Shown piece by piece: positions 8,292 through 17,013 of a stretch of DNA of 64,000 nt. The notes below the pieces were generated by a model. The model did not search any database. It saw only the letters and a program-made list of their open reading frames with translations, and was not told the origin of the DNA. The DNA is taken from assembly GCA_019359745.1 (NCBI GenBank), contig JAHHGT010000006.1, positions 1-64,000 on the forward strand, in the 5' to 3' direction. Numbering within the stretch: position 1 is the first letter of the stretch; every line of letters starts with the position of its first letter. The stretch is from Aphanothece saxicola GSE-SYN-MK-01-06B (GTDB lineage: Bacteria > Cyanobacteriota > Cyanobacteriia > PCC-6307 > Cyanobiaceae). The position numbers and the translations under genes are program-made.

Positions 8292-8618
8292 ATGGGGGTC
8301 GACCTCAACGAACTGCTGAACCTCCACCCCGGCCGCACCCTGCTGCTGCGCGTCTGCGGCGACTCGATGCTCGGTGCCGGCATCCGCCACGGTGATCTGC
8401 TCGTCGTGGACCGGGAGGCCACGCCCCGGTCCGGCCGCATCGTGGTGGCCCTGCTGGAGGGGGGATTCACCCTCAAGCGCCTGGTGCTCCGGGGGGCGCA
8501 CTGGTGGCTGGAGCCCGCCAACCCCGCCTACCCGCCCCTCGCCCTCGGTGGCAACGACGACGACCGCCTCTGGGGCGTGGCCGTGCACGTGATCCGTTCG
8601 CTGCCGGGGGGGCGATGA
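8292..8618 (+). CDS. umuD: UmuD-like S24 peptidase, lacking the N-terminal cleavage arm
   Basis: 108 residues that align without gaps to residues 36-139 of E. coli UmuD. VDLNELLNLHP matches the start of the core, the catalytic Ser is in CGDSM (residue 25, E. coli Ser60) and the catalytic Lys in FTLKRL (residue 62, E. coli Lys97). The first 35 residues, including the Cys-Gly self-cleavage site, are absent. No alternative start exists: an in-frame TGA lies at 8268-8270, with the SOS operator just before it. The protein therefore resembles ready-made UmuD'. It overlaps umuC by four bases (ATGA), and the pair should form the SOS-induced mutagenic polymerase V. Confidence 0.9.
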   Translation: MGVDLNELLNLHPGRTLLLRVCGDSMLGAGIRHGDLLVVDREATPRSGRIVVALLEGGFTLKRLVLRGAHWWLEPANPAYPPLALGGNDDDRLWGVAVHVIRSLPGGR

Positions 8619-9895
8619 GCCAGGCCATCGTCCTGGTCGACGGCAACAACTTCTACGCCTCCTGCGAAGCCGCCCTCGACCCCTCCGTGATCGGCAAGCC
8701 CCTGGTGGTGCTCTCCAACAACGACGGTTGCATCGTCTCCCGCAGCGCCGAGGCCCGCGCCATGGGCATTCCCATGGGCACCCCCTGGTTTCAGGTGCGC
8801 CACGACCTGGAACGCCGCGGTGTGATCGTGCGCAGTTCCAACTACGGCCTCTACGCCGACATGAGCCAGCGGCTGATGGCCAGCCTCGAAGCCTGGGTGG
8901 AGGAGGTGGAGATCTATTCCATCGACGAGGCCTTCGGTCGCCTGCACCGCCCCCCCGGCGACGGCGACCTCACCGCCTGGGGGAAAGACCTGCGCCGGCA
9001 GGTGCGCCGCCAGCTGGGTCTGCCGGTGGCGGTGGGCATCGCCCCCACCAAGGTGCTGGCCAAGATCGCCAACCGCATCGCCAAGCGCGACCTTTCCCAT
9101 GGCGGCGTGTTCGATCTGGGCCAGGTCGGGGATCCGGGCCCCTGGCTGGAGGCCATCGCCATCGAGGACGTCTGGGGCATCGGCCGCAAGCTGTCCCGCT
9201 GGTGCCGGTTGCGGGGCATCAGCCAGGCCCGGGCCCTGCGGGACATGCCGAGCGGCGAGCTGCGGCACCGCTGTGGCGTCGTGGGGGTGCGCCTGCAGCA
9301 GGAACTGCGCGGCCACAGCTGCCTGCCCCTGGTGGCCGTGCCGCCGGCGAAGCAGGAAACCTGCGTCAGCCGCAGCTTCAGCGAACCGGTCACCAGCCTC
9401 GAGGGCCTGCGGCAGGCAATCGCCACCTACCTCAGCCGGGCCGGCGAGAAGCTGCGCCGCCAGGGGCAGCGGGCGGGCAGCGTCACGGTGTTCGTGCGCA
9501 GCAGCCCCTTCAACGGCACCCGCTTCTACGCCAATGCCGCCACCGTCTCCCTGCTGCTGCCCAGCAACGACACCGCCGTGCTGCTCGCCGCCGCCCTGCC
9601 CCTGGCCGAGCGGCTGTTCCGGCCCCACAAGCCGCTGCAGAAGGCGGGCGTGCTGCTGCAGGATCTGCAGCCGGTGGGGCTGCTGCAGCACCATCTGCTC
9701 GCCCCGCTGCCGCCGGAGCAACAGCAGCGGCGCGAGGCCCTGATGGCCGCCGTCGACGGCCTGAACCGCCGCTACGGCAGCGGCACCGTGCAGTGGGCGG
9801 CCTGCGGCCTGCGGCCCCGCTGGACGATGCGTCGCTCGCGCCTGTCGCGGGCCGCCACCACCCGGCTGAGCGATGTGCCGGTGGTGCGGGCCTGA
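8615..9895 (+). CDS. umuC: UmuC, Y-family translesion DNA polymerase subunit
   Basis: A 426-residue catalytic subunit of DNA polymerase V, which copies past lesions that block the replicase. The palm carries the acidic catalytic residues: Asp9 in LVDGNNFYASCE and Asp104-Glu105 in YSIDEAF. The fingers have the NNDGCIVSRSAEA stretch, the helix-hairpin-helix region includes IEDVWGIGRKLSRW, and the little-finger domain follows (SVTVFVRSSPF). Length is normal. The start overlaps the umuD stop, so both are translated from one SOS-regulated message. Confidence 0.95.
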   Translation: MSQAIVLVDGNNFYASCEAALDPSVIGKPLVVLSNNDGCIVSRSAEARAMGIPMGTPWFQVRHDLERRGVIVRSSNYGLYADMSQRLMASLEAWVEEVEIYSIDEAFGRLHRPPGDGDLTAWGKDLRRQVRRQLGLPVAVGIAPTKVLAKIANRIAKRDLSHGGVFDLGQVGDPGPWLEAIAIEDVWGIGRKLSRWCRLRGISQARALRDMPSGELRHRCGVVGVRLQQELRGHSCLPLVAVPPAKQETCVSRSFSEPVTSLEGLRQAIATYLSRAGEKLRRQGQRAGSVTVFVRSSPFNGTRFYANAATVSLLLPSNDTAVLLAAALPLAERLFRPHKPLQKAGVLLQDLQPVGLLQHHLLAPLPPEQQQRREALMAAVDGLNRRYGSGTVQWAACGLRPRWTMRRSRLSRAATTRLSDVPVVRA

Positions 9896-9917
9896 GGGCG
9901 GCTGGCGAGGAGCGGAA

Positions 9918-10916
9918 TCAGGGCCCGGCGTAAAGACTGGCAATCTGGTTGCGGCCGTTGCCCTTGGCCAGCTCCAGGGCCCGCTCGGCCCGCTCGATCA
10001 GGTCGGTGAAGCGTTGATCCGAGGGGGCAAGGACAGTGAGACCACCGCTGATATGCAGACGAAAATCGGAATGGGTGTAGACGCCGGGCAGGTGGGTGAC
10101 GGCGGTGCGCAGGCCATCCGCCAGGGCCATGGCCTGATCAGGCCCGATGCCCACCAGAAGCAGGGCAAACTCACCATCCCCCAGGCGGGCGGCGAAGTCC
10201 GGCTCCTGGAGGAAGGTGCGCGCCAGCTGGACCACATCGGAGAGCACCTGATCGCCGGCGAGGTGGCCCCAGCGGTTGTTGATCAGGCGCAGATTGTCGA
10301 GATCGAAGAGGAGCAGCGACAGGGGGTGCTGATCGTGGTGGGCACGCTCGAACTCCCGCTCGCCGATGCTCAGAAAGGTGTGACGGGTAGGCAGGCCGGT
10401 CACCGGACAGAGATGGGCCAGACGCCGTAACTCCAACTCACGCATGGCCAGCTGGGCCAGGCAGTGCAACAGCTCGCGCTGCTCCGGGCCGAGATCACGG
10501 GGCTCCCGATCGATGACGCAGAGGGTGCCGAGGTTGTGGCCCCCAGAGGTCTGAAGGGGCGCGCCGGCATAGAAGCGGATATGGGGATCGGCGAAGACCA
10601 GGGGGTTGCTGCGGAAACGCTCATCGGCGCGGGCATCGGGGACCACCATCACCTCGTCGTGGACGATGGCGTGGGCGCAGAGGGCCATTTCACGGGGCGT
10701 TTCGCTGACAGCAAGTCCCCGCTTGGCCAGGAACCACTGCCGGTCGGCCTCCACCAGGGAGATGGCCACGATGGGGGTCTGGAAGATGGCCGCGGTCAGA
10801 TCGAGGATGCGATCGAAATGCTCGTCGCTGTCGGCATCGAAGATGCCGTAACGCTCCAGCTCACGAAGCCGCTGGTCCTCGTCGGCGGGGACGGGGTAAG
10901 CCGGATAAGGAGCCAT
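9918..10916 (-). CDS. GAF-GGDEF protein with altered cyclase motif
   Basis: About 332 cytoplasmic residues. A GAF domain (about 25-155) contains FYAGAPLQTSGGHNLGTLCV, typical of GAF sensors. A GGDEF domain follows (about 170-330) with PVTGLPTRHTF and LLLFDLDNLRLINNRWGH. The signature is RLGDGEFALLL: the canonical third residue, a metal-ligand Asp, is Gly, and the second Gly is Asp. Cyclase activity is therefore uncertain. I chose the ATG at 10916 because a TAGATT -10 candidate lies 22 bases upstream; the ATG at 10937 would leave almost no leader. It stops 23 bases from umuC, convergently. Confidence 0.85.
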   Translation of the reverse strand: MAPYPAYPVPADEDQRLRELERYGIFDADSDEHFDRILDLTAAIFQTPIVAISLVEADRQWFLAKRGLAVSETPREMALCAHAIVHDEVMVVPDARADERFRSNPLVFADPHIRFYAGAPLQTSGGHNLGTLCVIDREPRDLGPEQRELLHCLAQLAMRELELRRLAHLCPVTGLPTRHTFLSIGEREFERAHHDQHPLSLLLFDLDNLRLINNRWGHLAGDQVLSDVVQLARTFLQEPDFAARLGDGEFALLLVGIGPDQAMALADGLRTAVTHLPGVYTHSDFRLHISGGLTVLAPSDQRFTDLIERAERALELAKGNGRNQIASLYAGP

Positions 10917-10938
10917 GGCAAGCCTGCTTCCGTTCAAA

Positions 10939-10944
10939 ATCTAG
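10939..10944 (-). promoter_or_regulatory. Predicted -10 box of the GAF-GGDEF gene
   Basis: On the minus strand this reads TAGATT preceded by CC. It lies 22 bases before the chosen ATG at 10916 and supports that start. Confidence 0.45.
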
Positions 10945-10979
10945 GCAGAACGGGCGCTGGCAAGCGGGATCGGAAGGGG

Positions 10980-10997
10980 AAAAACGGCCTCAGGCCG
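10980..10997 (-). terminator. Short intrinsic terminator of dnaG, stop codon in its loop
   Basis: On the minus strand the dnaG end reads CGGCC, then TGA, then GGCCG and five T residues. The all-GC stem is five pairs, the three-base loop is the stop codon itself, and the T-run completes a compact intrinsic terminator. Confidence 0.6.
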
Positions 10998-13074
10998 CCG
11001 GCACCGCCAGGGTTTCCTCGTAGCCGGCGCGGCGGCCGTCATCCAGCTGATTGAGGTAGCGGCGCTCGGCGTAATAGGCCTCCTGGAAACGCAGGGCGTC
11101 GCCGTTGAGGGCATCGAAGAGCTCATGAATGCGGGTTTCCATGTCGAGGCCGCTGCCGGCCGCCGGGGTCGCGGGGGCTGGCGGGGGCGCCTGGCGCTCC
11201 TCCTCCAGCAGCCGTGCAATGCAGTGCTCCAGCGTTTGAAGTCGCTGACTCGACCAGGCATCGAGCAGGTGACGGCAGCGCCGCAACACCCGTTGCCGCT
11301 CCAGCGACGCCGTGGCGCCCCGCAGCTGCAGGGGCGGATGGGCCAGGGCGAGCCGCTGCACCTCGCTGGGCTCCAGCAGGGGGGTGAGCCGGCCGAGCAG
11401 GGCGCTCTGCTCCACCAGCAGCCGGTCGCCGAGGAGCCGGGGCAGGTCGAGGTCGGCCAGATCCAGCCCGGGATCGGTTCCCCGGTTGATGGCCTCGAGC
11501 CGCCCGGCGCCGAGGTTGTCCTCCTCCAGCTCACCGATGGCGGCCCAGAGCTGGCGGTGGTACTGGAGGGCGAAGTCATCGAGTTCGCGGCGTCGCAGCT
11601 CGGCGCGGATCACGCCGCGCCAGGGGGCGCAATGAAGATAGAGGCGCAGGATCTCCGCCTCGGCCCGCTCCCGGTGCCCCACCTCACCGGGTTGCTCCCA
11701 TTTCACCGAGCGGCCGTGCCAGCGCTGGCCCTTGACCTGCTGGCGCAGGTCTTCCTCCAGCTGGATGGCCAGGCGGGCCTGGCCGCCCGAGAGGCGCTCG
11801 GCCACCTGCTGCAGGTAATGGCTGCGCACCGCCGACTGGGGCAGCTTGCCCAGCAGCTGCACCAGAGGGGAGACGGCCTGCTGGAACTGGTCGGCCCGGG
11901 CCAGATCCTTGCCTTCGAACACCTGCTCGATCTGCCAGTCGAGCCAGAGCGGGGCCTGATCGAGCAGGGAGCGGTACTCGCCAGCGCCGTGCTGCTGCAG
12001 GAACTCGTCGGGATCCTTGCCGGCGGGCAGGTGCAGCACCCGCAGCTCGAGCTGGCCCTGCAGCGCCAGTTGCTCCACCTCGCCGATGGCCCGCTGGGCG
12101 GCGCGGATGCCCGCCCCGTCGCTGTCGAAGTTGAGGATCAGCCGCCGGCCGTCGCAGCAGCGGCACAGCTGGGTGATCTGGCTGGAGCTGAGGGCCGTGC
12201 CGAGGGCCGCCACCGCATTGGTGATGCCGGCGGCATGCAGGGCGATGACATCGAAATAGCCCTCCACCACCACGGCCCGGTCGTCGCGCCGGATGGCGTC
12301 GGCGGCCCGATCCAGCCCGAACAGGTGCTTGCCCTTCTCGAACACCTCCGTTTCCGGCGAGTTGAGGTATTTCGGTTCGGCCCCATCCAGACCACGGCCG
12401 CCGAAGCCGATCACCCGGCCCTGCCGGTCCCGGATCGGCACCATGACCCGGTCCCGGAAACGGTCGTAGAAGCCGCTGCCCCCCTTGCGGGCCACCACCA
12501 GACCAGCCGCCTCCAGCAGGTCGGCATCCAGGCCCTCCACCTGCTGGAGGTGCTGCAGCAGCCCATCCCAGCCGGCCGGGGCATAGCCCAGCTGAAACGC
12601 CTCCAGGGTGGTTTCGCTGAGGCCGCGGTTCTGGCGCAGGTAGGTGAGGGCTGGGGCCCCCTCGGGAGCGCGCAGCTGGCTCTGGAACCAGCCCGCCGCC
12701 AGGGCCAGCACCCGGTGCAGCCGATCACGGCGGGAGAGCTGCTGGCGCAACCGCTCCTGCTGGGGGCCATCCAGCGTTTCGACCGGCAACTGGTAGCGGC
12801 GCGCCAGATCCAGCACCACCTCGCTGAAGCTGGTGCGCTGCAGCTCCATCAGGAACTTGATGGCGTTGCCACCGGCCCCGCAGGAGAAGCAGTAATAGAA
12901 CTGCTTGGCGGGGGACACCGTCATCGACGGCGACTTGTCGTCGTGGAAGGGGCAGATGCCGACGAATTCCCGACCCTTCTTCTTGAGCACCACGTGCTCC
13001 CCCACCACATCGACGATGTCGGCCCGCTCCTTGACGGCCTCGATCGTGCGGGGGTGGAGACGGGGAAGACTCAA
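10990..13074 (-). CDS. dnaG: DNA primase DnaG
   Basis: DnaG makes the RNA primers for both replication strands. The 694 residues begin with a zinc-binding domain whose ligands are Cys41, His44, Cys62 and Cys65 (CPFHDDKSPS and YYCFSCGAGG). The catalytic TOPRIM core follows, with VVVEGYFDVIALH (catalytic Glu near residue 271) and LNFDSDGAGIRAA. The C-terminal helicase-interaction region (from about residue 440) is helical and Arg/Gln-rich. It is transcribed alone and divergent from the DMT transporter. A TAGGGT hexamer at 13162-13167 on this strand could be a -10 box with a long leader. Confidence 0.96.
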   Translation of the reverse strand: MSLPRLHPRTIEAVKERADIVDVVGEHVVLKKKGREFVGICPFHDDKSPSMTVSPAKQFYYCFSCGAGGNAIKFLMELQRTSFSEVVLDLARRYQLPVETLDGPQQERLRQQLSRRDRLHRVLALAAGWFQSQLRAPEGAPALTYLRQNRGLSETTLEAFQLGYAPAGWDGLLQHLQQVEGLDADLLEAAGLVVARKGGSGFYDRFRDRVMVPIRDRQGRVIGFGGRGLDGAEPKYLNSPETEVFEKGKHLFGLDRAADAIRRDDRAVVVEGYFDVIALHAAGITNAVAALGTALSSSQITQLCRCCDGRRLILNFDSDGAGIRAAQRAIGEVEQLALQGQLELRVLHLPAGKDPDEFLQQHGAGEYRSLLDQAPLWLDWQIEQVFEGKDLARADQFQQAVSPLVQLLGKLPQSAVRSHYLQQVAERLSGGQARLAIQLEEDLRQQVKGQRWHGRSVKWEQPGEVGHRERAEAEILRLYLHCAPWRGVIRAELRRRELDDFALQYHRQLWAAIGELEEDNLGAGRLEAINRGTDPGLDLADLDLPRLLGDRLLVEQSALLGRLTPLLEPSEVQRLALAHPPLQLRGATASLERQRVLRRCRHLLDAWSSQRLQTLEHCIARLLEEERQAPPPAPATPAAGSGLDMETRIHELFDALNGDALRFQEAYYAERRYLNQLDDGRRAGYEETLAVPAA

Positions 13075-13226
13075 GGGTGCAGGCTCAGGGCGGGGCGAGC
13101 AGGGTGAAGCAGAGCCAGGGGGGTGGGGGCCAGGCGGGAAGGCGGGGCCGACGCGACGCTGACCCTATCGGTGGTGGTGAACGTGGCGCCATTCTGGGGC
13201 CTGACACCACGGATGGAGATCACCGG

Positions 13227-14141
13227 GTGAACCGAACGCCCCCGAACGACCCCGGTCGAGCCCTGCCCCCCGGCGGCTGGATGGTGCTCAGCGCCCTCGC
13301 CTTCAGCCTGATGGTGGTGGGGGTGAAGCAGGTGGGCAACCGGCTGCCGATCGCCGAGGTGGTGCTGGCCCGGGCCCTGGTGAGCCTGGTGCTCAGCTAC
13401 GGCATGGTCCAGAGGCTCGGTGTGAATCCCTGGGGTCAGCGCCGGGGACGGCTGTTGCTGCGGGGCCTGGTGGGCAGTGCCGCCCTGTTCTGCGTCTATG
13501 CCGCCGTGGTGCACCTGCCCCTGGCCGCCGCCACCGTGCTGCAGTACCTCTACCCGACCTTCACGGCGCTGCTGGCCTGGCTGCTCCTGGGCGAACGCCT
13601 CGGCCGGAGGGTCCTGCTGGCCATGGGGCTGGGTTGGCTGGGGGTGCTGCTGGTGGCCCAGCCCACGGCCAGCTCCGCCTTGCCGGCCGCCTGGGTGGCT
13701 GTAGCGGTGGCCGGCGCCCTGCTCACCGCCGTGGCCTATGTGACCGTGCGGAGCCTGGCCGAGAGCGAACACCCGGCCGTGATCATTTTCTACTTTCCGC
13801 TCGTGGCGCTGCCCATGAGCCTGCCCCTGGTGCTGCTTGATCCGGTGCTGCCGACGCCGGCCGAGTGGCTCTGGTTGCTGGGGGTGGGGGTGTTCACCCA
13901 GCTGGGTCAGGTGGGACTCACCCGGGCCCTCACCCAGCTGCCGGCGGCCCGGGCCACGGCGATCAGCTACGTGCAGGTGGGATTCGCCGCCCTGTGGGGT
14001 TGGTGGATCTTCGGGGAAGCCCTGGATCTGCCGACGGCGATCGGGGCGGCCCTGATCCTGGTGGCCACGCTGATCTGTCTGGGCCAGGCGGCGGGGGTGG
14101 CCGGAGCCGACAAATCCGCGCAGAACTCCCCCCTACGATGA
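13227..14141 (+). CDS. EamA/DMT superfamily transporter
   Basis: A membrane protein of about 304 residues with ten predicted spans and two homologous EamA halves, the architecture of drug/metabolite exporters such as RhaT/YdcZ-type permeases. The first half ends with VLQYLYPTFTALLAWLLLGE and the second with AISYVQVGFAALWGWWIFGE, the characteristic paired end-of-repeat motifs. The substrate cannot be told. I chose a GTG start (VNRTPPNDPG) preceded by GGAG; an ATG at 13284 is possible. The stop overlaps the next gene (ATGA). Confidence 0.82.
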   Translation: MNRTPPNDPGRALPPGGWMVLSALAFSLMVVGVKQVGNRLPIAEVVLARALVSLVLSYGMVQRLGVNPWGQRRGRLLLRGLVGSAALFCVYAAVVHLPLAAATVLQYLYPTFTALLAWLLLGERLGRRVLLAMGLGWLGVLLVAQPTASSALPAAWVAVAVAGALLTAVAYVTVRSLAESEHPAVIIFYFPLVALPMSLPLVLLDPVLPTPAEWLWLLGVGVFTQLGQVGLTRALTQLPAARATAISYVQVGFAALWGWWIFGEALDLPTAIGAALILVATLICLGQAAGVAGADKSAQNSPLR

Positions 14142-15553
14142 CGCCGCCAGGTTGGGCTCCCTTGCTGTTGATCCCCCTGTCTGGTGCCGTCCATCCCTGG
14201 CTGGCCACGATGGTCGCCAGCTTCAGTCAGGGGGCGGAAACGCCCCTGATCAGGCCGCCGATGGCTCCGGGCATCGTGCCCCTGCCGCTGATGATGCTGA
14301 CCATCGGTGGCATCTTTCTCGGCACCCTGGCGATCAGTCGTTTCTCCCTGAAGATCGGGGTGCCGGCGATTCTGGGCGTGCTGCTGTTCGGCCTGCTGAT
14401 CAATCCCTCGGTCACGCTGTTCAGCCATGACACGATCCTGCGGCTGCAGGTTCTGAGTCTGTCGATCCTGCTGTTCAACGCCGGACTGGAAACCGATATC
14501 CGCTCGATTCGTGGCTTCCTCGAATACGGCATCATCCTCGCGGTGGGAGGCGTGATCCTCTCCAGCCTGATGCTGGGGCTGATCATCTGGTTCGTGGCCT
14601 CCCCCGATGCGGGCGGCATCCAGCTCGGCTTCCGGCAGGTGCCGCTGGCCGTGGCGATGCTGATCGCCGCCTGTCTGGGCTCGACCGACGCCGGGGCCAC
14701 GATGAACGTCCTGCAACTGGTGCAGCGGGCGATCCCCAGCCGGCTTTCGGCCCTGGTGCAGTTCGAATCCTCCGTCAACGATCCCACCGGCATCCTGTTT
14801 CTGGGACTGGTGATCGGCCTGACGACCCTGGACGGCGCCAGCGGCGGGCAGCAGGTGGTGGTGGAGCAGGTGCAGACGTTCCTGCAGAAGATCGGCTCCG
14901 GCCTTCTGATTGGTGTCTGCGTGAGCTACCTGGGGCGCTTCAGCCTCAACCGGCTGGTGCGGGAGAGCAACCAGTTGCTGATCCTGGGCATCGCCATCGG
15001 CCTGATCTCCTACGGCGTGGCGGAACTGATGGGCGGTTCCGGATTCATCAGTGCCTACGTGGCGGGCCTGATGCTGCGCAACCACACCTACAGCAACGAA
15101 CGGATCACCCCGGAAGCCCTGCAGCAGACCCTGCTGCCGTTCAACAACATGACGGAGATCACCGTCTTCCTGATCTTCGGTCTGAGTGTCCATCCCCTGG
15201 AGCTGCTGCCAGCGCTGCCGGAGGGGATCGTCGTCGCCGTCGCCATGATGCTGGTGGCGAGGCCGGCGAGCGTGCTGTTGCTGCAACGCTTCTCCCCCTT
15301 CCCTTGGCGGGATTCGCTGCTGGTGTCCTGGTGCGGCCTTCGGGGCGCCGTTCCGCTCGCCCTGAGCTTCGAGATGGTCGACGCCATCCCCAGGGTGCGC
15401 GGCATCGACCCCGCCTCGGTGCCGTCCCTGGTGCAGAACGCCGGCGGCATCGTCTTCTGTGTCGTGGTGATCAACCTGCTGGTGCAGGGCCTCACGCTTC
15501 CCCACGTGGCCCGCTGGCTCAGGCTTTCCGAGGAAGTGGCAGGGGCTCCGTGA
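14138..15553 (+). CDS. CPA-type Na+(K+)/H+ antiporter
   Basis: A 471-residue cation:proton antiporter with about twelve membrane segments. The ion-translocation site is visible in two conserved places: CLGSTDAGATMNVL (around residue 186) and SSVNDPTGILFLG, with the Asn-Asp pair of electrogenic/electroneutral exchangers; CGLRGAVPLALSF is the last conserved helix. This is closest to the NhaP/CPA1 type that balances sodium or potassium against protons. There is no C-terminal regulatory TrkA domain. The ATG overlaps the stop of the DMT transporter, so both are co-translated. The 3' end overlaps the convergent lipoprotein gene by 35 bases. Confidence 0.86.
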   Translation: MTPPGWAPLLLIPLSGAVHPWLATMVASFSQGAETPLIRPPMAPGIVPLPLMMLTIGGIFLGTLAISRFSLKIGVPAILGVLLFGLLINPSVTLFSHDTILRLQVLSLSILLFNAGLETDIRSIRGFLEYGIILAVGGVILSSLMLGLIIWFVASPDAGGIQLGFRQVPLAVAMLIAACLGSTDAGATMNVLQLVQRAIPSRLSALVQFESSVNDPTGILFLGLVIGLTTLDGASGGQQVVVEQVQTFLQKIGSGLLIGVCVSYLGRFSLNRLVRESNQLLILGIAIGLISYGVAELMGGSGFISAYVAGLMLRNHTYSNERITPEALQQTLLPFNNMTEITVFLIFGLSVHPLELLPALPEGIVVAVAMMLVARPASVLLLQRFSPFPWRDSLLVSWCGLRGAVPLALSFEMVDAIPRVRGIDPASVPSLVQNAGGIVFCVVVINLLVQGLTLPHVARWLRLSEEVAGAP

Positions 15554-15980
15554 TCCAGTCCTGGCTGTTGCCGTCGCTGCTGCCGCTGGGGCGGGCCAGG
15601 CGCCAGCTTTCCCCCTTGGAGCCCCGCTGCAGGTAGAGCTCGAAGGGGCTGTCGACGCGAATGGCATCCCCCGGCAGGCGCCAGTCGAAGCGGCCGCTCA
15701 GGTGCAGGCCCCGACCCTCGCCGATGGTGATGCTCTCCTGCTGCTCGACCCGCACCCGGCTCACCTCGGGCAGGCCGCCGGCCTCCAGGTCGAGGGCACG
15801 GGCAATGGCGCCCTGGGTGAGCTGGATCTGCAGGGAGAGGGCATCGAGCAGCACGCCCCTGGGCGGCTGGGCGGCTCTGGTGCAGCCCCCCAGCAGCAGC
15901 ACCAGGGCCAGCAGCGGTGCCAGCACCAGCCTCAGCGGCGACCGGGAACGGCCCGGGGGGGTTGGCAGGAGGGGCAGCAT
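15519..15980 (-). CDS. Predicted lipoprotein of unknown function
   Basis: A protein of about 153 residues with a lipoprotein signal: Arg-rich start, Leu/Ala core and lipobox LLLGGC with the modified Cys near residue 33. The mature part includes LSLQIQLTQGAIARALDLEA and a beta-rich segment SGRFDWRLPGDAIRVDSPFELYL. Small cyanobacterial lipoproteins of this shape lie next to ruvA in related genomes, to my knowledge, but no function is established. I chose the ATG at 15980 (MLPLLPTPPGRSRS); an ATG 24 bases upstream would just overlap ruvA. Confidence 0.72.
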   Translation of the reverse strand: MLPLLPTPPGRSRSPLRLVLAPLLALVLLLGGCTRAAQPPRGVLLDALSLQIQLTQGAIARALDLEAGGLPEVSRVRVEQQESITIGEGRGLHLSGRFDWRLPGDAIRVDSPFELYLQRGSKGESWRLARPSGSSDGNSQDWITEPLPLPRKA

Positions 15981-16002
15981 GGGGGCTGACGCACGTCTCA
16001 CC

Positions 16003-16656
16003 ATGATCGGCTGGCTGCAGGGGCGACTGGCCGAACCATGGCAGCAGGCGAACCGTTGCGGGGCCCTGCTGATCTGCCAGGGGGTGGGTTACGAGGTGCA
16101 GTTCACCCTGAAGCAGTGGCAGCGCCTGCCGGAGGTGGGCAGCGATCTGGGCCTGCACGTGCACCACAGCATCCGTGACGACGGCTGGACGCTCTATGGC
16201 TTCATCGCCCGCCAGGAGCGGGACCTGTTCCGCGAGCTGGTGGCCGTGAGTGGCGTGGGGCCCCAGATGGCCCTGGGCCTGCTCGGCGCCCTGGACGTGC
16301 CCGACCTGGTGCGCGCCATCGTCCACGCCGACCTGCGCAGCCTCTGCCTGGCCCCTGGGGTGGGCAAGCGCACGGCCGAACGGCTGTCGGTGGAGCTGAG
16401 AGCGCGCCTGCAGGAGCGCTTCGCCGGCCTGGTGGATCCCCTTGACGAGGAGGAGGTCAGCGGTGTCGACACAGCGGGCGGCCCCACGGCCCCCTGCCGC
16501 GAGGAGGTGCAGATCACCCTGGTGGCGCTCGGCTATGAGCCCCTGGAAATCCACCGGGCCCTGCGGGCCGTCGCCGCTGCCGGGATCGAGGCCTCCGCCG
16601 GCGCCGACGACTGGATCCGCGAAAGCCTGCGCTGGTTGTCCCGCGCCGTGGCCTGA
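16003..16656 (+). CDS. ruvA: RuvA, Holliday-junction branch-migration subunit
   Basis: RuvA binds four-way DNA junctions as a tetramer and loads the RuvB motor. The 217 residues have an N-terminal OB-fold domain (MIGWLQGRLAEPW to about residue 65), two helix-hairpin-helix motifs (ELVAVSGVGPQMALGLL and LAPGVGKRTAERL, about residues 80-130), an acidic linker and a C-terminal RuvB-contacting domain. No LexA-type operator lies upstream, so it is probably not SOS-controlled here. The start is divergent from the lipoprotein gene. Confidence 0.95.
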   Translation: MIGWLQGRLAEPWQQANRCGALLICQGVGYEVQFTLKQWQRLPEVGSDLGLHVHHSIRDDGWTLYGFIARQERDLFRELVAVSGVGPQMALGLLGALDVPDLVRAIVHADLRSLCLAPGVGKRTAERLSVELRARLQERFAGLVDPLDEEEVSGVDTAGGPTAPCREEVQITLVALGYEPLEIHRALRAVAAAGIEASAGADDWIRESLRWLSRAVA

Positions 16657-16694
16657 AGGGGCGGCGCCGAAAGGGAGGCCAACGGGCCGCACGT

Positions 16695-16700
16695 TAAGGT
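16695..16700 (+). promoter_or_regulatory. Predicted -10 box of rpsO
   Basis: TAAGGT, 33 bases before the rpsO ATG, in the short gap after ruvA. It fits TANNNT, but no -35 is evident. Confidence 0.35.
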
Positions 16701-16733
16701 GTTGGTTTGCACCGTTCGGGCTCAGATCCGCCC

Positions 16734-17003
16734 ATGCCGCTCACCACCACCCAGAAACAGGAACTGATCAATTCCCATCAGGCCCACGGCACCGACACCG
16801 GTTCGGTGGAAGTGCAGGTCGCGATGTTGAGCGAGCGGATCCAGCAACTCAGTGGCCACCTGCAGAAGAACATCCACGACTTCTCCTCCCGCCAGGGGCT
16901 GCTCAAGATGATCGGTCGCCGCAAGCGCCTGCTCGGCTACCTCCGCGCCCAGAGCGAGACCCGCTACGCCGAACTGATCAAGAAGCTCGGCATCCGCGGC
17001 TGA
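16734..17003 (+). CDS. rpsO: 30S ribosomal protein S15
   Basis: S15 binds the central domain of 16S rRNA early in small-subunit assembly. The 89 residues contain the family hallmark [16 protein letters not shown], then [19 protein letters not shown] and [12 protein letters not shown] chose the start [12 protein letters not shown] at 16734, which gives the standard length. An ATG 27 bases upstream would add an atypical extension. The PAM68 gene follows ten bases downstream. Confidence 0.97.
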   Translation: MPLTTTQKQELINSHQAHGTDTGSVEVQVAMLSERIQQLSGHLQKNIHDFSSRQGLLKMIGRRKRLLGYLRAQSETRYAELIKKLGIRG

Positions 17004-17013
17004 GGCACGTCCC

